DNA of 64,000 nucleotides from Anaerococcus mediterraneensis (GCF_900128415.1 NZ_LT635772.1:744001-808000), one strand, 5' to 3'; counted from the stretch's first letter, positions 25,153 to 35,463 are shown. Notes: a model not told the origin generated them from the sequence alone. Numbers and translations: made by a program.

Positions 25153-25851
25153 TTGAAAACTATATTACTAAAACTAGCAGGCCCCATGCAGTCATGGGGG
25201 ACTTCATCACGATTTGAAACGAGGACCAGCGACTATTATCCATCCAAATCTGGGGTGATTGGGATAATTGCTGCAAGTCTGGGTTATAAACGTGATGAGG
25301 ATGAAAAAATAGAAAAGCTTAATTACTTGGACTTTGCTGTGAGGATCGACCAAGAAGGTCTTCTCAGAAAAGACTATCATATAGCTAGAAAATACAAAAA
25401 CAATGGTGATCTTGATAGGACTTATGTCACAAACCGCTACTACATGGAGGATGGCGTTTTTGTCGTGGCTATCTCTCACGAAGACGATAAGTGGATAGAC
25501 CAGATCATGAATGGGCTGAAATATCCATATTTTCAAGCCTTTATGGGCAGGCGCTCTTGTCCTTTGCCAGCAGATTTCATCCTAGGCACAAGCAGGCAAG
25601 GCCCTGTAGAGGCTCTCGAAAACCTAGATTGGCAGGCGGCAGCTTGGTATAAAAAGAAAAATAAAAATTACCGTGCTGATATCTACGCCGATAAGGACCT
25701 CTTGCCTGACAAAGCCCATAGTCTGAGAAATGACAGGGTCATATCTTTTTCGCAAAAAGAACGTAAATTCGGGCCTAGGTTTGAGGCGAGGACAAGTATA
25801 GACCTAGCAAAGACCGATGATGGGTCGCCGGACTTTTTTGAAATCGTATAG
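25153..25851 (+). CDS. casD: Cascade subunit Cas5e (CasD)
   Basis: This protein of about 232 residues starts KTILLKLAGPMQSWGTSSRF, which is the Cas5e signature (GPMQSWG). It caps the 5' handle of crRNA. Two starts compete: GTG at 25144, directly after the cas7e stop, and TTG at 25153, which has AGGTGG (25142-25147) at proper distance. TTG gives the family-typical N-terminus, so it is preferred. Both lie in the same frame. Confidence 0.93.
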   Translation: MKTILLKLAGPMQSWGTSSRFETRTSDYYPSKSGVIGIIAASLGYKRDEDEKIEKLNYLDFAVRIDQEGLLRKDYHIARKYKNNGDLDRTYVTNRYYMEDGVFVVAISHEDDKWIDQIMNGLKYPYFQAFMGRRSCPLPADFILGTSRQGPVEALENLDWQAAAWYKKKNKNYRADIYADKDLLPDKAHSLRNDRVISFSQKERKFGPRFEARTSIDLAKTDDGSPDFFEIV

Positions 25852-25860
25852 GGGCTAAAA

Positions 25861-27455
<1,595 letters not shown>

Positions 27456-28352
27456 ATGCCACTAACGGTTATAACACTCAAAAACTCCCCGCCTTCCTTG
27501 AGGGGAGATCTGACAAAATGGATGCAGGAAATTTCTACAGGCGTATATGTAGGCAATTTTAATACAAAAATCAGACAAGAGCTATGGGCCCGTGTCATAG
27601 AAAGCCTAGGAAGCGGCGAAGCAACAATGACCTATGCCTATAGAAATGAAATCGGCTACAAATTTGAAACCCACAACTCTAGCAAGATACCCATAGATTT
27701 TGACGGCATAGACCTAGTCATATCCCCCAAGCCTCTAAGAGAAGAAAAGACAGAAAAAAAGCTTGGCTTTTCCAAGGCCGCCAAGGCTAGAAAAGCAAAA
27801 AAATTTGCAGATAAATCCACCAAAACCAATAGAAAAACCTATGTCATAATTGATCTGGAGACTACAGGTCTAGAACCGACTAAGGACAGGATAATAGAAA
27901 TAGGAGCCATAAAAGTTGGCGAAAAATCAGAAGAATTTACCTGCCTTATAAAACAAGATAAGGGCCTAAGCGATGAAATAAAAAATCTCACAGGCCTGAG
28001 GGATTGTGATTTAGCAAAAGGCATAGATGAAAAAAGTGCTATAAATGACTTCATAGACTTTATCTCCGACCATATCCTAGTAGGCTACAAGATAGACTTT
28101 GATATTAAATTTTTAAACCAGGCCCTAAAAGACCAGGGCAGGGGGAAGATTGGCAACAAGACCTATGACATAATGAAATATGTAAAAAATGAAAAAATGT
28201 TTCTAAAAAACTACAAGCTAGAAACAGTCCTAAAAGAATACGGGATAGAAAAAACCCAACCCCACAGGGCCCTAGAAGATACAAGGCTAATGCAAGAGCT
28301 CCTAGTCAAAGTTGATAGCCTTGTAAAAAAATTAGAAAAGCAAAGTGAATGA
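27456..28352 (+). CDS. cas2: Cas2e fused to a DnaQ-like DEDDh 3'-5' exonuclease
   Basis: This 298-residue protein has a Cas2e domain at residues 1-95 (LKNSPPSLRGDLTKWMQEIS, GVYVGNFN, ELWARV). A lysine-rich linker (about 96-127) leads to a DnaQ exonuclease domain with D133 and E135 in IIDLETTG, Asp in YKIDFDIKFLNQ, and HRALEDT for the catalytic His and last Asp. A plain Cas2e is ~95 residues. Fused Cas2-DnaQ proteins are known in some type I-E systems and trim prespacers before integration. The start follows the cas1 stop directly. The stop lies inside the conserved leader B sequence. Confidence 0.95.
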   Translation: MPLTVITLKNSPPSLRGDLTKWMQEISTGVYVGNFNTKIRQELWARVIESLGSGEATMTYAYRNEIGYKFETHNSSKIPIDFDGIDLVISPKPLREEKTEKKLGFSKAAKARKAKKFADKSTKTNRKTYVIIDLETTGLEPTKDRIIEIGAIKVGEKSEEFTCLIKQDKGLSDEIKNLTGLRDCDLAKGIDEKSAINDFIDFISDHILVGYKIDFDIKFLNQALKDQGRGKIGNKTYDIMKYVKNEKMFLKNYKLETVLKEYGIEKTQPHRALEDTRLMQELLVKVDSLVKKLEKQSE

Positions 28353-28403
28353 AAATAAGGATTTGATAAAAAAGAAATGGCTAATTTACAAGGGATCTTT
28401 AGT
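28348..28403 (+). promoter_or_regulatory. CRISPR leader B
   Basis: A 56-bp segment between the cas2 stop codon and the first repeat, 51/56 identical to leader A (17955-18010). It overlaps the last bases of cas2, so there is no room for a separate long leader. The array is probably transcribed with, or from a promoter inside, the end of cas2. Confidence 0.8.
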
Positions 28404-29166
28404 GTCCTACCCGCACACGCGGGGGTGATCCTATATTTTTTACGCCTTCCCAAGCACGCCCCCAGTCCTACCCGCACACGCGGGGGTGATCCTTAGCTTG
28501 GGAATATGAATGGATAACACTTGACGGTCCTACCCGCACACGCGGGGGTGATCCTTAAGGAGTAAATATGAGCGAAATAATGTTAAAGTCCTACCCGCAC
28601 ACGCGGGGGTGATCCCACAGTAGTAACCATTATAGAAGCACCAAGTGAGTCCTACCCGCACACGCGGGGGTGATCCTGGTTGTTATTACTTATGTGTAGC
28701 TAAAGGTTGGTCCTACCCGCACACGCGGGGGTGATCCTGAAGCAATTATCAAGTTTACCGAAGCTTTGAAGTCCTACCCGCACACGCGGGGGTGATCCTG
28801 ATTGTTGCCATCTTCATCTGGTAAAGCTTCTAGTCCTACCCGCACACGCGGGGGTGATCCCAAGAACCCCAAATTCTAAAATCATCAGAGAGTGTCCTAC
28901 CCGCACACGCGGGGGTGATCCTAGTGCAAGATAAATTTTTAGAAGAAATTAAAAGTCCTACCCGCACACGCGGGGGTGATCCTATCGGGCTTTTTTCTTT
29001 CGCTACTCATCTTTTAGTCCTACCCGCACACGCGGGGGTGATCCTATAGGAGGTGGATTTAGAAATGGCAAACATAAGTCCTACCCGCACACGCGGGGGT
29101 GATCCCTAAAAATAACAAAGTTTTACACTTTGTTATCGGTCCTACCTGCACACGCAGGGGTATAAT
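28404..29166 (+). CRISPR. Type I-E CRISPR array B (13 repeats, 12 spacers)
   Basis: Repeats of 28 nt start at 28404, 28465, 28527, 28588, 28649, 28710, 28771, 28833, 28894, 28955, 29017, 29078 and 29139. Spacers are 33-34 nt. The first twelve repeats appear identical (GTCCTACCCGC-ACAC-GCGGGGGTGATCC parts). The thirteenth is degenerate (CCTACCTGCACACGCAGGGG, with the stem changed on both sides so that pairing is kept), marking the trailer end. The crRNA strand is the plus strand, read away from cas2. No spacer matched another part of this window by eye. Confidence 0.98.
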
Positions 29167-29190
29167 TTTTTTTATAATAAAGGAGGTTTT

Positions 29191-30225
29191 ATGGGTAGGA
29201 TTAAATTTGATAGGTGGTTAGAAAATACCGGTTTTGATGGATTTACTTTTCTATCGTCTATAGGCTTTGAGGATGAGGTTTTTACCCTTAGGCTCGAGGG
29301 CAAATCTCAGGACTTTCCAAAACTTACTATGGTTTGGGAGGATATTATATCATACAGGGTCACAAATGAGTCCTACAGGGAGGACCTGTGGATATCTGAT
29401 GAGGATGATTATTGGCCATTTTTTAGGACTGATACTTCTGCCTACATCAGAGAGTTCAAAGATAAAAACAATATTTTAAAAGATGAAAAAATCTATCATT
29501 TTATGGTCATTGGCGAAGAGGTTATAGATATTTTGGCAAAAAGTGATCCGAAAATTGTCCTTGATGACAAGACCATAAGGCCCTTTGACGAGATTGATGG
29601 GTCCTTTGTCGATGAGATTTATGGACAAAAAAGATTGGGTTTTGCCTTAGATGACCTAACAGATTTTTATGATATACCCGATATAATAAAAGCAAATGGC
29701 CATTATGGTGGATCTATTATCAGATTTTATGATTTTAAAACCGGGCGTGTCTATAAACCTTTTGACAAAAAGAAAAATATCGCCTATGACAGGCCGGTTT
29801 TTCTTGATGGATATTATTATCTTATCCAAGGCGATTTTGACAAAAATCTTTTAAGCCTTTACCGTTTTGACCTAAGCTTCAATCCAGAAAAAATAACCGA
29901 CCTAAAGACCTCTGATGTCAACTTATACAACCTTTCTATCTATGGCAAGGGCATCTTTATAGCAAGCTCAGATGAGGACTTTGAGATCTATTATCCTTTT
30001 AGAAAAACTATAAAACTAAAAGAAAATGAAAGTGTCATTTTTATAGAAGAGGACAAAGTCTATATATCAGCCTGGATAGAAGAAGGCTGGGATGATGAAA
30101 AAAACCTAGCCGGCCCAGACTACAAGCTTTATGAAAAGCTAATAATAAAAGATCTAGAAGGCAAGAGACTGTCAGAAAGAGTAGGCAATCTTTTTTCTAG
30201 GGATGGGAGGTATTGGTTGGCATAG
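29191..30225 (+). CDS. Hypothetical 344-residue protein downstream of the CRISPR array
   Basis: A soluble, acidic protein (starts MGRIKFDRWLENTGFDGF) without signal peptide or membrane segments. Repeating short beta patterns (FYDFKTGRVYKPF, FLDGYYYLIQGDF, YGKGIFIASSDEDFEIYYP, EEDKVYISAWIEEGW) suggest a beta-propeller-like or other all-beta fold in the C-terminal two thirds. No family is recognised. ATG 29191 has an AAAGGAGG site and lies 24 bp after the last degenerate repeat, so array transcripts may run into it. It is not a known Cas protein. Confidence 0.75.
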   Translation: MGRIKFDRWLENTGFDGFTFLSSIGFEDEVFTLRLEGKSQDFPKLTMVWEDIISYRVTNESYREDLWISDEDDYWPFFRTDTSAYIREFKDKNNILKDEKIYHFMVIGEEVIDILAKSDPKIVLDDKTIRPFDEIDGSFVDEIYGQKRLGFALDDLTDFYDIPDIIKANGHYGGSIIRFYDFKTGRVYKPFDKKKNIAYDRPVFLDGYYYLIQGDFDKNLLSLYRFDLSFNPEKITDLKTSDVNLYNLSIYGKGIFIASSDEDFEIYYPFRKTIKLKENESVIFIEEDKVYISAWIEEGWDDEKNLAGPDYKLYEKLIIKDLEGKRLSERVGNLFSRDGRYWLA

Positions 30226-30660
30226 GAGAAATCTATAGAGATCTATCCATGCGCTCGATTATCTCGCTTAGTCGAGATAAGGGGAGTGTTGAAATATAAA
30301 TCAGATTTTTGACCTAAGTTTGTAAAAATCCTAGAAATAAAAATTCCAGTTTTCAACTGAGTTAAGCGATTATGATCATTTGTCCGAAGGTATCACATGA
30401 TCCCTTTTGATTCAGGAAAGCATATCATCCTTTTTAACCATATGCCTTTTTTCAACTTAACGAAGTATATTGCCCTTTTTTAGACCGAGCAAAGCGAGTG
30501 GAGAAATCTCTTTGGTTTTCCTTGAGCTTCTATTTATTACAGATAATATTCAAACAGAAAAATCATAATATTTAACCTAAACCCCAATCTTTTTTGGGGT
30601 TTTTTATTTACAAATTGCTAGACTTGTTATATAATAACTATAACAGATACGGAGGGCTTT
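30226..30660. other. Intergenic region with dispersed palindromes and a terminator
   Basis: It contains two dispersed repeat pieces, 30228-30286 (GCGCTCGATTATCTCGCTTAG then TCGAGATAAGGGG) and 30482-30515 (GACCGAGCAAAGCGAGTGGAG). Between 30390 and 30485 there is a decayed series of ATAT...CCTTTTT units. No gene is seen. Confidence 0.5.
30579..30605. terminator. Rho-independent terminator
   Basis: AAACCCCAA (30579-30587) pairs with TTGGGGTTT (30594-30602), continuing into a T-run. It separates the hypothetical gene from the GntR operon. Confidence 0.8.
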
Positions 30661-31038
30661 ATGTTTTTAGAAATTGATTTTAATTCGGAAATTCCTATCT
30701 ATGAGCAGATCAGGCGAGGGATTATTGTTGGCCTTGCCAAGGGGGAGATAAAGCCAGGCGATAGGCTCCCTTCGGTGAGAGATATGGCAGAAAATATCGG
30801 GGTCAATCTCCACACCGTCAATAAGGCTTATAAGCTCTTGGCTTCCGACGGGGTTTTGATCATGGACCGCCGTTTTGGTAGCCTCATAGCCGATGGAGAT
30901 TTTCCTATGAAGGATTTTGATGGCAAGATTATAGATGACGAACTAGAATTTTTGACGAGCATTGCCAAGCTAAAAGGTCAAAGCTACGAGGATTTTATAA
31001 AGGATATAAAAGAAATTTGGGAGGAGAAAAATGAGTGA
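30661..31038 (+). CDS. GntR-family regulator, YtrA subfamily
   Basis: A 125-residue protein made mainly of a winged HTH: IPIYEQIRRGIIVGLAKGEI, PGDRLPSVRDMAENIGVN and LHTVNKAYKLLASDGVL. The short C-terminal extension lacks a large effector domain, the YtrA type that represses adjacent transporter or membrane-protein genes. Preceded by a TATAATA-type -10 region and GGAGG. Its stop overlaps the next gene's ATG by 8 bp, so both are one operon and the membrane protein is the likely target. Confidence 0.88.
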   Translation: MFLEIDFNSEIPIYEQIRRGIIVGLAKGEIKPGDRLPSVRDMAENIGVNLHTVNKAYKLLASDGVLIMDRRFGSLIADGDFPMKDFDGKIIDDELEFLTSIAKLKGQSYEDFIKDIKEIWEEKNE

Positions 31039-32122
31039 AGCAAGATTTATAGCTATAATGTACGCATCGAACCTATTTTTGGTAGGGATAATCCAGGTTT
31101 TTATCCAGACTTTTTCAAAAAAAGGCTACACCTTGGGGGTATCTGTCCCAAAGGATATGGCAGAGGCTGAGCTTATCAAGCAAATGATAAAAGATTATAA
31201 ATTTATGACCCTGACTTTGACGATATTTCTATGCCTGTTCCAGTATTTTTTAGCATATATCACAAAGTCAGTAGGGATCTTGACCCTGGTCTTTTTTATA
31301 AGCTTATTCCTTTTGTTCCTGCCTTTGATTATTTATAACAAAAATTTTAAAACTATGACTAAAGATATTAGCCATGATAAAAAGAAAATCATAGTCATAG
31401 ATACCAAGGCTTATAAAAATGACCTAAAGAAGACACTTGCCATAGGTTATGGGGCATCGCTTTTGCTGATCGTCCTTGCAAGCCTAGTTATTTTTATAAA
31501 TTATGACAAAATCGCAAATGACCTTATCATGCAAAAAGATTTTTCGGGCAATATCACAAGAGTGGCTGATAAATCCTACTTAAATGTATTTTATACAAGC
31601 CTAACAAGTTTGGGCATGCTTGTCATGTTTTTCCTAATAAACCTCATGGTTATCAAAATTAGGCCAAGGATTGCCAAAGAAAATCCAGAAAAATCCCTAG
31701 AAAATAACAACAAGGCCAAAAGAATATGGACCTACTACCTTTGTATAAATGCCTTTGTCTTGACCCTACTTTTCGAAATAGGGATCAACCTTTTGACTAT
31801 AAAAAATATAGTCTATCCAACCTATATTTTCACGGCAATCTCAGTCATCCTATCAATAGGCGGGGTCATCTACCTAGGCAAAATAGTAGGCACAGACGGG
31901 TCAAAACTAGACCCAAGTGAGGACTTCTCCTTCGAAGAAGACGATAATTACTGGATCCTAGGATCTAGTTTTTACAAAAACCCAAACGACCCAGCCCTCT
32001 TTGTGGCAAAAAGAGTAGGCGTAGGATACACAATAAACATAGGCAGACCAATGGGAATGGCAATTTTGATTTTGACAATATTTGTAATAATCGGATCTTT
32101 GATAATGATGTTTTTTGTATAG
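31031..32122 (+). CDS. Polytopic membrane protein, DUF1648/DUF5808-like
   Basis: This 363-residue protein has about eight hydrophobic segments (near residues 5-27, 58-100, 137-160, 186-210, 234-262, 265-285, 340-360). The soluble C-terminal stretch reads EEDDNYWILGSSFYKNPNDP, which matches my memory of the DUF5808 signature. Proteins of this group occur next to YtrA-type GntR regulators, as here, and resemble SdpI-type immunity/sensor membrane proteins. Substrate or function is unknown. The stop codon forms part of the terminal hairpin of the 32.1-32.9 kb element. Confidence 0.75.
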   Translation: MSEARFIAIMYASNLFLVGIIQVFIQTFSKKGYTLGVSVPKDMAEAELIKQMIKDYKFMTLTLTIFLCLFQYFLAYITKSVGILTLVFFISLFLLFLPLIIYNKNFKTMTKDISHDKKKIIVIDTKAYKNDLKKTLAIGYGASLLLIVLASLVIFINYDKIANDLIMQKDFSGNITRVADKSYLNVFYTSLTSLGMLVMFFLINLMVIKIRPRIAKENPEKSLENNNKAKRIWTYYLCINAFVLTLLFEIGINLLTIKNIVYPTYIFTAISVILSIGGVIYLGKIVGTDGSKLDPSEDFSFEEDDNYWILGSSFYKNPNDPALFVAKRVGVGYTINIGRPMGMAILILTIFVIIGSLIMMFFV

Positions 32123-32890
32123 GGACTTTCCCTATAATCCTATTTTTTGTATTCATTATATATCGATATTATAAATTTATTTTGGATATTAACATAAATC
32201 CTTCGTTTCAAGGGGAGACCCAAGGGGGCGGCAGATGCCCCCTCATCGGTCTCCCCTTACACCCCCGTCTGCTCCTTAGGCGGAGTGCAAAAGCGGTAGA
32301 TTGCCTTGCGGCAATCCTCTTATAGTAGGTGGGAGTCGTTGTTCATCCTTATCTATTATTTAAGTGATTTATAATCCCAAGCCCCTAAAAACTGATAACT
32401 CGCCTATCGGCTCAAACAAATCAGTTTTCTTAACGGGTCTTGTGATTATAAATCTATACGATCATTTACATTTAGGATTCAAGTATTATTTGAATACTGA
32501 TATTTTGTTTATATGTAAACAGATGCTGGATTCTCCTTAATAAATCGTGATAATTTGAAATATAACCATCGTCAAAAAATCGCACTGTCTGAGCGTAGCG
32601 AGTTTGCGATTTTTAGATGGTTGGATTTCAAATTATAGATTTAGACCTCTTGGATCCTAAGTCAGGTCAAAATAGAATAGTTTGCGTAGCAAACTTTTCA
32701 CTTTGCCCTCCGCAGGAGCCGCTTGTGGGGTGTAACGGAGAGGGGGTATAAGGGGGAGGGCGATGAGGACCCATGCGGAAGGGTCCTTGGCCCTCCCCCT
32801 TAGAACGAAGGATTTATGTTAATATCGTAAAAAAGTAAAATATCGAAATATAATAAATAAAGAAAATTTGGTTATAGGAATATTTCCTAT
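32118..32890. mobile_element. 773-bp inverted-repeat element (MITE-like or structured RNA)
   Basis: Terminal arms about 90 bp long are inverted copies. They share a perfect 23-bp core (32185-32207 against 32804-32826, ending TAAATCCTTCGTT) plus an imperfect ~65-bp outer part. Small hairpins close both ends (TATAGGGA-ctt-TCCCTATA at 32118-32136; ATAGGAA/TTCCTAT at 32874-32890). Inside are nested stems: GATTTATAATC/GATTATAAATC around AAAACTGAT/ATCAGTTTT, and ATAATTTGAAAT/ATTTCAAATTAT around AACCATC/GATGGTT and AAAATCGCA/TGCGATTTT. G-rich stretches with GGGGAGACC and GGGGGAGGG flank the arms. No ORF encodes a transposase. Confidence 0.7.
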
Positions 32891-33290
32891 GTTCATAAGC
32901 TCCCTCACATGCGTTCGGGATGACGGTGGGTGACTCGGGATGACAATTCTCTCCCTTATTTCGACCGAACGCAGTGAGTGGAGAAATCTCCTTGGTGAGA
33001 TCTCTCGATTACGCTGACGCTCCGCTCGAGATAAGGGGTGAGGTGAGGTCTCTCGACTGCGCTCGAGACAAGGGGGGTCCCACCACCGGCACCGACCGTC
33101 ATTCCGAACGTAGTGAGCAATCCCATGTACGGAGAGATATCTTCGATTATGGACTTCCTCATTTCACTCGGAATGACAAAGAGGACTTCGGGATGATAGT
33201 TGAGATTCATCACTCCCTTATTTCGACTAAGGGCGTAAGCCCGCATGGAGAAATCTCATTTTTGGATTCTCTATAAAAAATAATTTATCT
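32891..33290. repeat. Dispersed palindromic repeats before the malic enzyme gene
   Basis: Contains several units of the family TTTCGACCGAACGCAGTGAG, TCTCGATTACGCTGACGC and CTCGAGATAAGGGG. GTCATTCCGA (33098-33107) pairs with TCGGAATGAC (33168-33177). Short frames across it are translations of the palindromes. No gene is seen. Confidence 0.65.
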
Positions 33291-33370
33291 TGGATAAAAA
33301 TCCCCAAATGTTGTATTATATTTATATAGAAAACCTTTACATACCTAATCAAAAATCAAGGAGGCTTATT

Positions 33371-34522
33371 ATGGACGTTTATGAAAAGGCACTGAAAAAA
33401 CACGAAGAATGGCAGGGCAAGGTTGCGACAGAGGTCAAGGCCAGGGTCTTAAATGCAGAAGATTTGACCTATGCCTATACACCAGGAGTTGCAGAACCTT
33501 GTAGGAAGATCCACGAGGACGAGAAAAAAGCCTATACCTATACTTCAAAGGCAAATACAATCGCAGTTGTCTCTGACGGGTCGGCTGTCCTAGGTCTTGG
33601 CAATATCGGACCAAAGGCTGCCATGCCTGTTATGGAAGGCAAGGCGGTGCTTTTCAAAGAGTTTGGCGATGTCAATGCTGTCCCAATCGTCCTTGATACC
33701 CAGGATGCCGATGAGATCATAGAAACTATAAAAAATATTGCCCCTGGCTTTGGTGGGATCAATCTTGAGGATATTTCTTCTCCTAGGTGCGTCTATATAG
33801 AAAATAAACTCAAGGAGATTTTGGACATGCCAGTTTTCCACGATGACCAACACGGGACAGCCATTGTCACTTTGGCAGCTCTCATCAATGCCCTAAAAAT
33901 TGTAGAAAAAGACCCGGCTGATATCAAGGTCCTAATCTCTGGTGCAGGCGCTGCAGGTTTTTCGATTTCTAAACTCCTTTTGGCCTACGGTGTCAAAAAT
34001 ATAATAGTTTGCGACTCAAAGGGGACGATCAATTCCTCTCACATAGGCGGGGACAATCCTGTAAAATCCGACCTTGCAAAGATCACAAATAGACAGGATA
34101 TCAAGGGATCTATTCATGATGCTATAAAAAATTGTGATGTTTTTATTGGTGTTTCTGCACCAGGGGTAATCGGTCCAGATGATATAAAAAATATGGGGAA
34201 AGATCCAATTGTCTTTGCCATGGCCAATCCGGTCCCAGAAATCGATCCAGTCCTTGCCAGAAAAGCTGGAGCCAAGATCATTGCCACAGGCAGGTCGGAT
34301 TTTCCAAACCAGATCAACAATGTCCTAGCCTTCCCTGGTATTTTTAGAGGAGCACTTGACATCCATGCCCCACAGATCACAGAAGAGATGAAGCTTGCAG
34401 CAGCTATATCCCTTGCAAATCTAGTAGCGGCTGATAAATTAAGCTGTGATTATATTATCCCTGGAGTCTTTGAAAAAGGCGTAGCTGATGCGGTGGCAGA
34501 GGCTGTCAAAAATACAAAATAA
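33371..34522 (+). CDS. NAD(P)-dependent malic enzyme
   Basis: This 383-residue cytosolic enzyme oxidatively decarboxylates malate to pyruvate. Visible blocks: AYTPGVAEPC, the KANTIAVVSDGSAVLGLGNI stretch and ALPVMEGK-type VMEGKAVLFKEF. The divalent-metal and catalytic region is DISSPRCVYIE with VFHDDQHGTAIV, and the dinucleotide fold is ISGAGAAGFS. It is the short (about 380 residue) bacterial form without a phosphotransacetylase domain. The frame is open to 33290, but ATG 33371 follows AGGAGG and starts with the normal family N-terminus. It is monocistronic, flanked by a terminator downstream and repeats upstream. Known pathway role: pyruvate and NAD(P)H supply in anaerobic organic-acid metabolism. 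Confidence 0.93.
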   Translation: MDVYEKALKKHEEWQGKVATEVKARVLNAEDLTYAYTPGVAEPCRKIHEDEKKAYTYTSKANTIAVVSDGSAVLGLGNIGPKAAMPVMEGKAVLFKEFGDVNAVPIVLDTQDADEIIETIKNIAPGFGGINLEDISSPRCVYIENKLKEILDMPVFHDDQHGTAIVTLAALINALKIVEKDPADIKVLISGAGAAGFSISKLLLAYGVKNIIVCDSKGTINSSHIGGDNPVKSDLAKITNRQDIKGSIHDAIKNCDVFIGVSAPGVIGPDDIKNMGKDPIVFAMANPVPEIDPVLARKAGAKIIATGRSDFPNQINNVLAFPGIFRGALDIHAPQITEEMKLAAAISLANLVAADKLSCDYIIPGVFEKGVADAVAEAVKNTK

Positions 34523-34527
34523 TCCTT

Positions 34528-34554
34528 GCCCACAATTCATTTTGTGGGCTTTTT
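34528..34554 (+). terminator. Terminator after the malic enzyme gene
   Basis: GCCCACAA (34528-34535) / TTGTGGGC (34542-34549) with a 6-nt loop and TTTTT tail. Confidence 0.85.
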
Positions 34555-34641
34555 GCTTGGACCAAAGATTGAATAAGACTAGCTAAATAGTAAAATAAAT
34601 AGGTATGAATAGAGAAGAATTAGAAGAAAAAATGAGGAAAA

Positions 34642-35463
34642 ATGAAAAAAGATATAAAGCTAGTTGCATTTGATATAGATGGGACTTTGGTAAACTCCAA
34701 TGGCCAGGTCCTAGAAGAAAGTAAAAAATTGGTAAGAGATCTAAAAGCGGCAGGCTACAAGGTAGTCTTGTGCACAGGTAGGCCCTTCAATGGCTATTGG
34801 TGGATCAGAGAAGATCTGGAACTGATGGATGATGGAGATCTCTCTATTGCATCTACCGGCGCCCACATCAGAGAAAATAACACAGGCAAGGGCCTTATAA
34901 ACCACACTCTCACCCCTGGGGATATAGAAAAAATCGAATCTCTCATAGACGATCCTAGGATAGAACTTGCTATCTATACCAGGGATATTATCTACAACAA
35001 GGCCAAAAAACCATCCAAGGAGTTTTTTGATGACAAAAAAACCAATATGATGGCCTGGCTCAGGTACGAAAACCTATCTGATATAAAACAAGATCTGACC
35101 AGGGCTTGCTATATAGGCAGTCCAGAAGCCCTTGCAGATTTTGAAAAAAGACACAAATCTGATATTGAAAAAGATTTTAAATATGTGAGAAATGAAACTA
35201 TCATAGGCGAGATCCTAAATAAAAAGGCGGGCAAGTCCGAGGCTATGACTAGTCTTTGCCAGATGCTTGGAATCTCACTTGACCAGGTCATGTATTTTGG
35301 CGATGGGGCCAATGATGTCAAAACCATCAAGGCAGTAGGTGTTGGAGTAGCTATGGGCAATGCTGCAAAACCTTGCAAAGAGGTCGCAGACTATGTCATA
35401 GGGGACAATGACCATCCGTCCATAGCAGATTTTGCTAGAAAGTATCTGGACCTAGATGAGTAG
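34642..35463 (+). CDS. HAD-superfamily phosphatase, Cof type
   Basis: A 273-residue protein with motif I VAFDIDGTLVN, motif II VLCTGRPF, a C2B-type cap, and motif IV GDGANDVKTIKAVGVGVAMG. These are the Asp nucleophile and metal ligands of the Cof/YidA phosphatases that act on sugar phosphates, nucleotide or coenzyme phosphates. The exact substrate cannot be predicted. First gene of an overlapping cluster: its end overlaps the YycJ-like gene by 8 bp. Confidence 0.9.
   Translation: MKKDIKLVAFDIDGTLVNSNGQVLEESKKLVRDLKAAGYKVVLCTGRPFNGYWWIREDLELMDDGDLSIASTGAHIRENNTGKGLINHTLTPGDIEKIESLIDDPRIELAIYTRDIIYNKAKKPSKEFFDDKKTNMMAWLRYENLSDIKQDLTRACYIGSPEALADFEKRHKSDIEKDFKYVRNETIIGEILNKKAGKSEAMTSLCQMLGISLDQVMYFGDGANDVKTIKAVGVGVAMGNAAKPCKEVADYVIGDNDHPSIADFARKYLDLDE

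Noticed and set aside
28211-28477. Minus-strand 88-codon frame across the cas2 end and array B start
   Set aside because: Again a CRISPR repeat translation overlapping cas2.
28404-29166. Self-targeting spacers
   Set aside because: No spacer matched another stretch of the window by eye. The rest of the genome was not visible.
30226-30300. tRNA-like gene in palindromic DNA
   Set aside because: No acceptor stem, T-loop or anticodon arrangement could be formed.
32956-33276. Overlapping frames of ~96-100 codons on both strands before the malic enzyme gene
   Set aside because: They read through dispersed palindromes and have no family resemblance or ribosome site.
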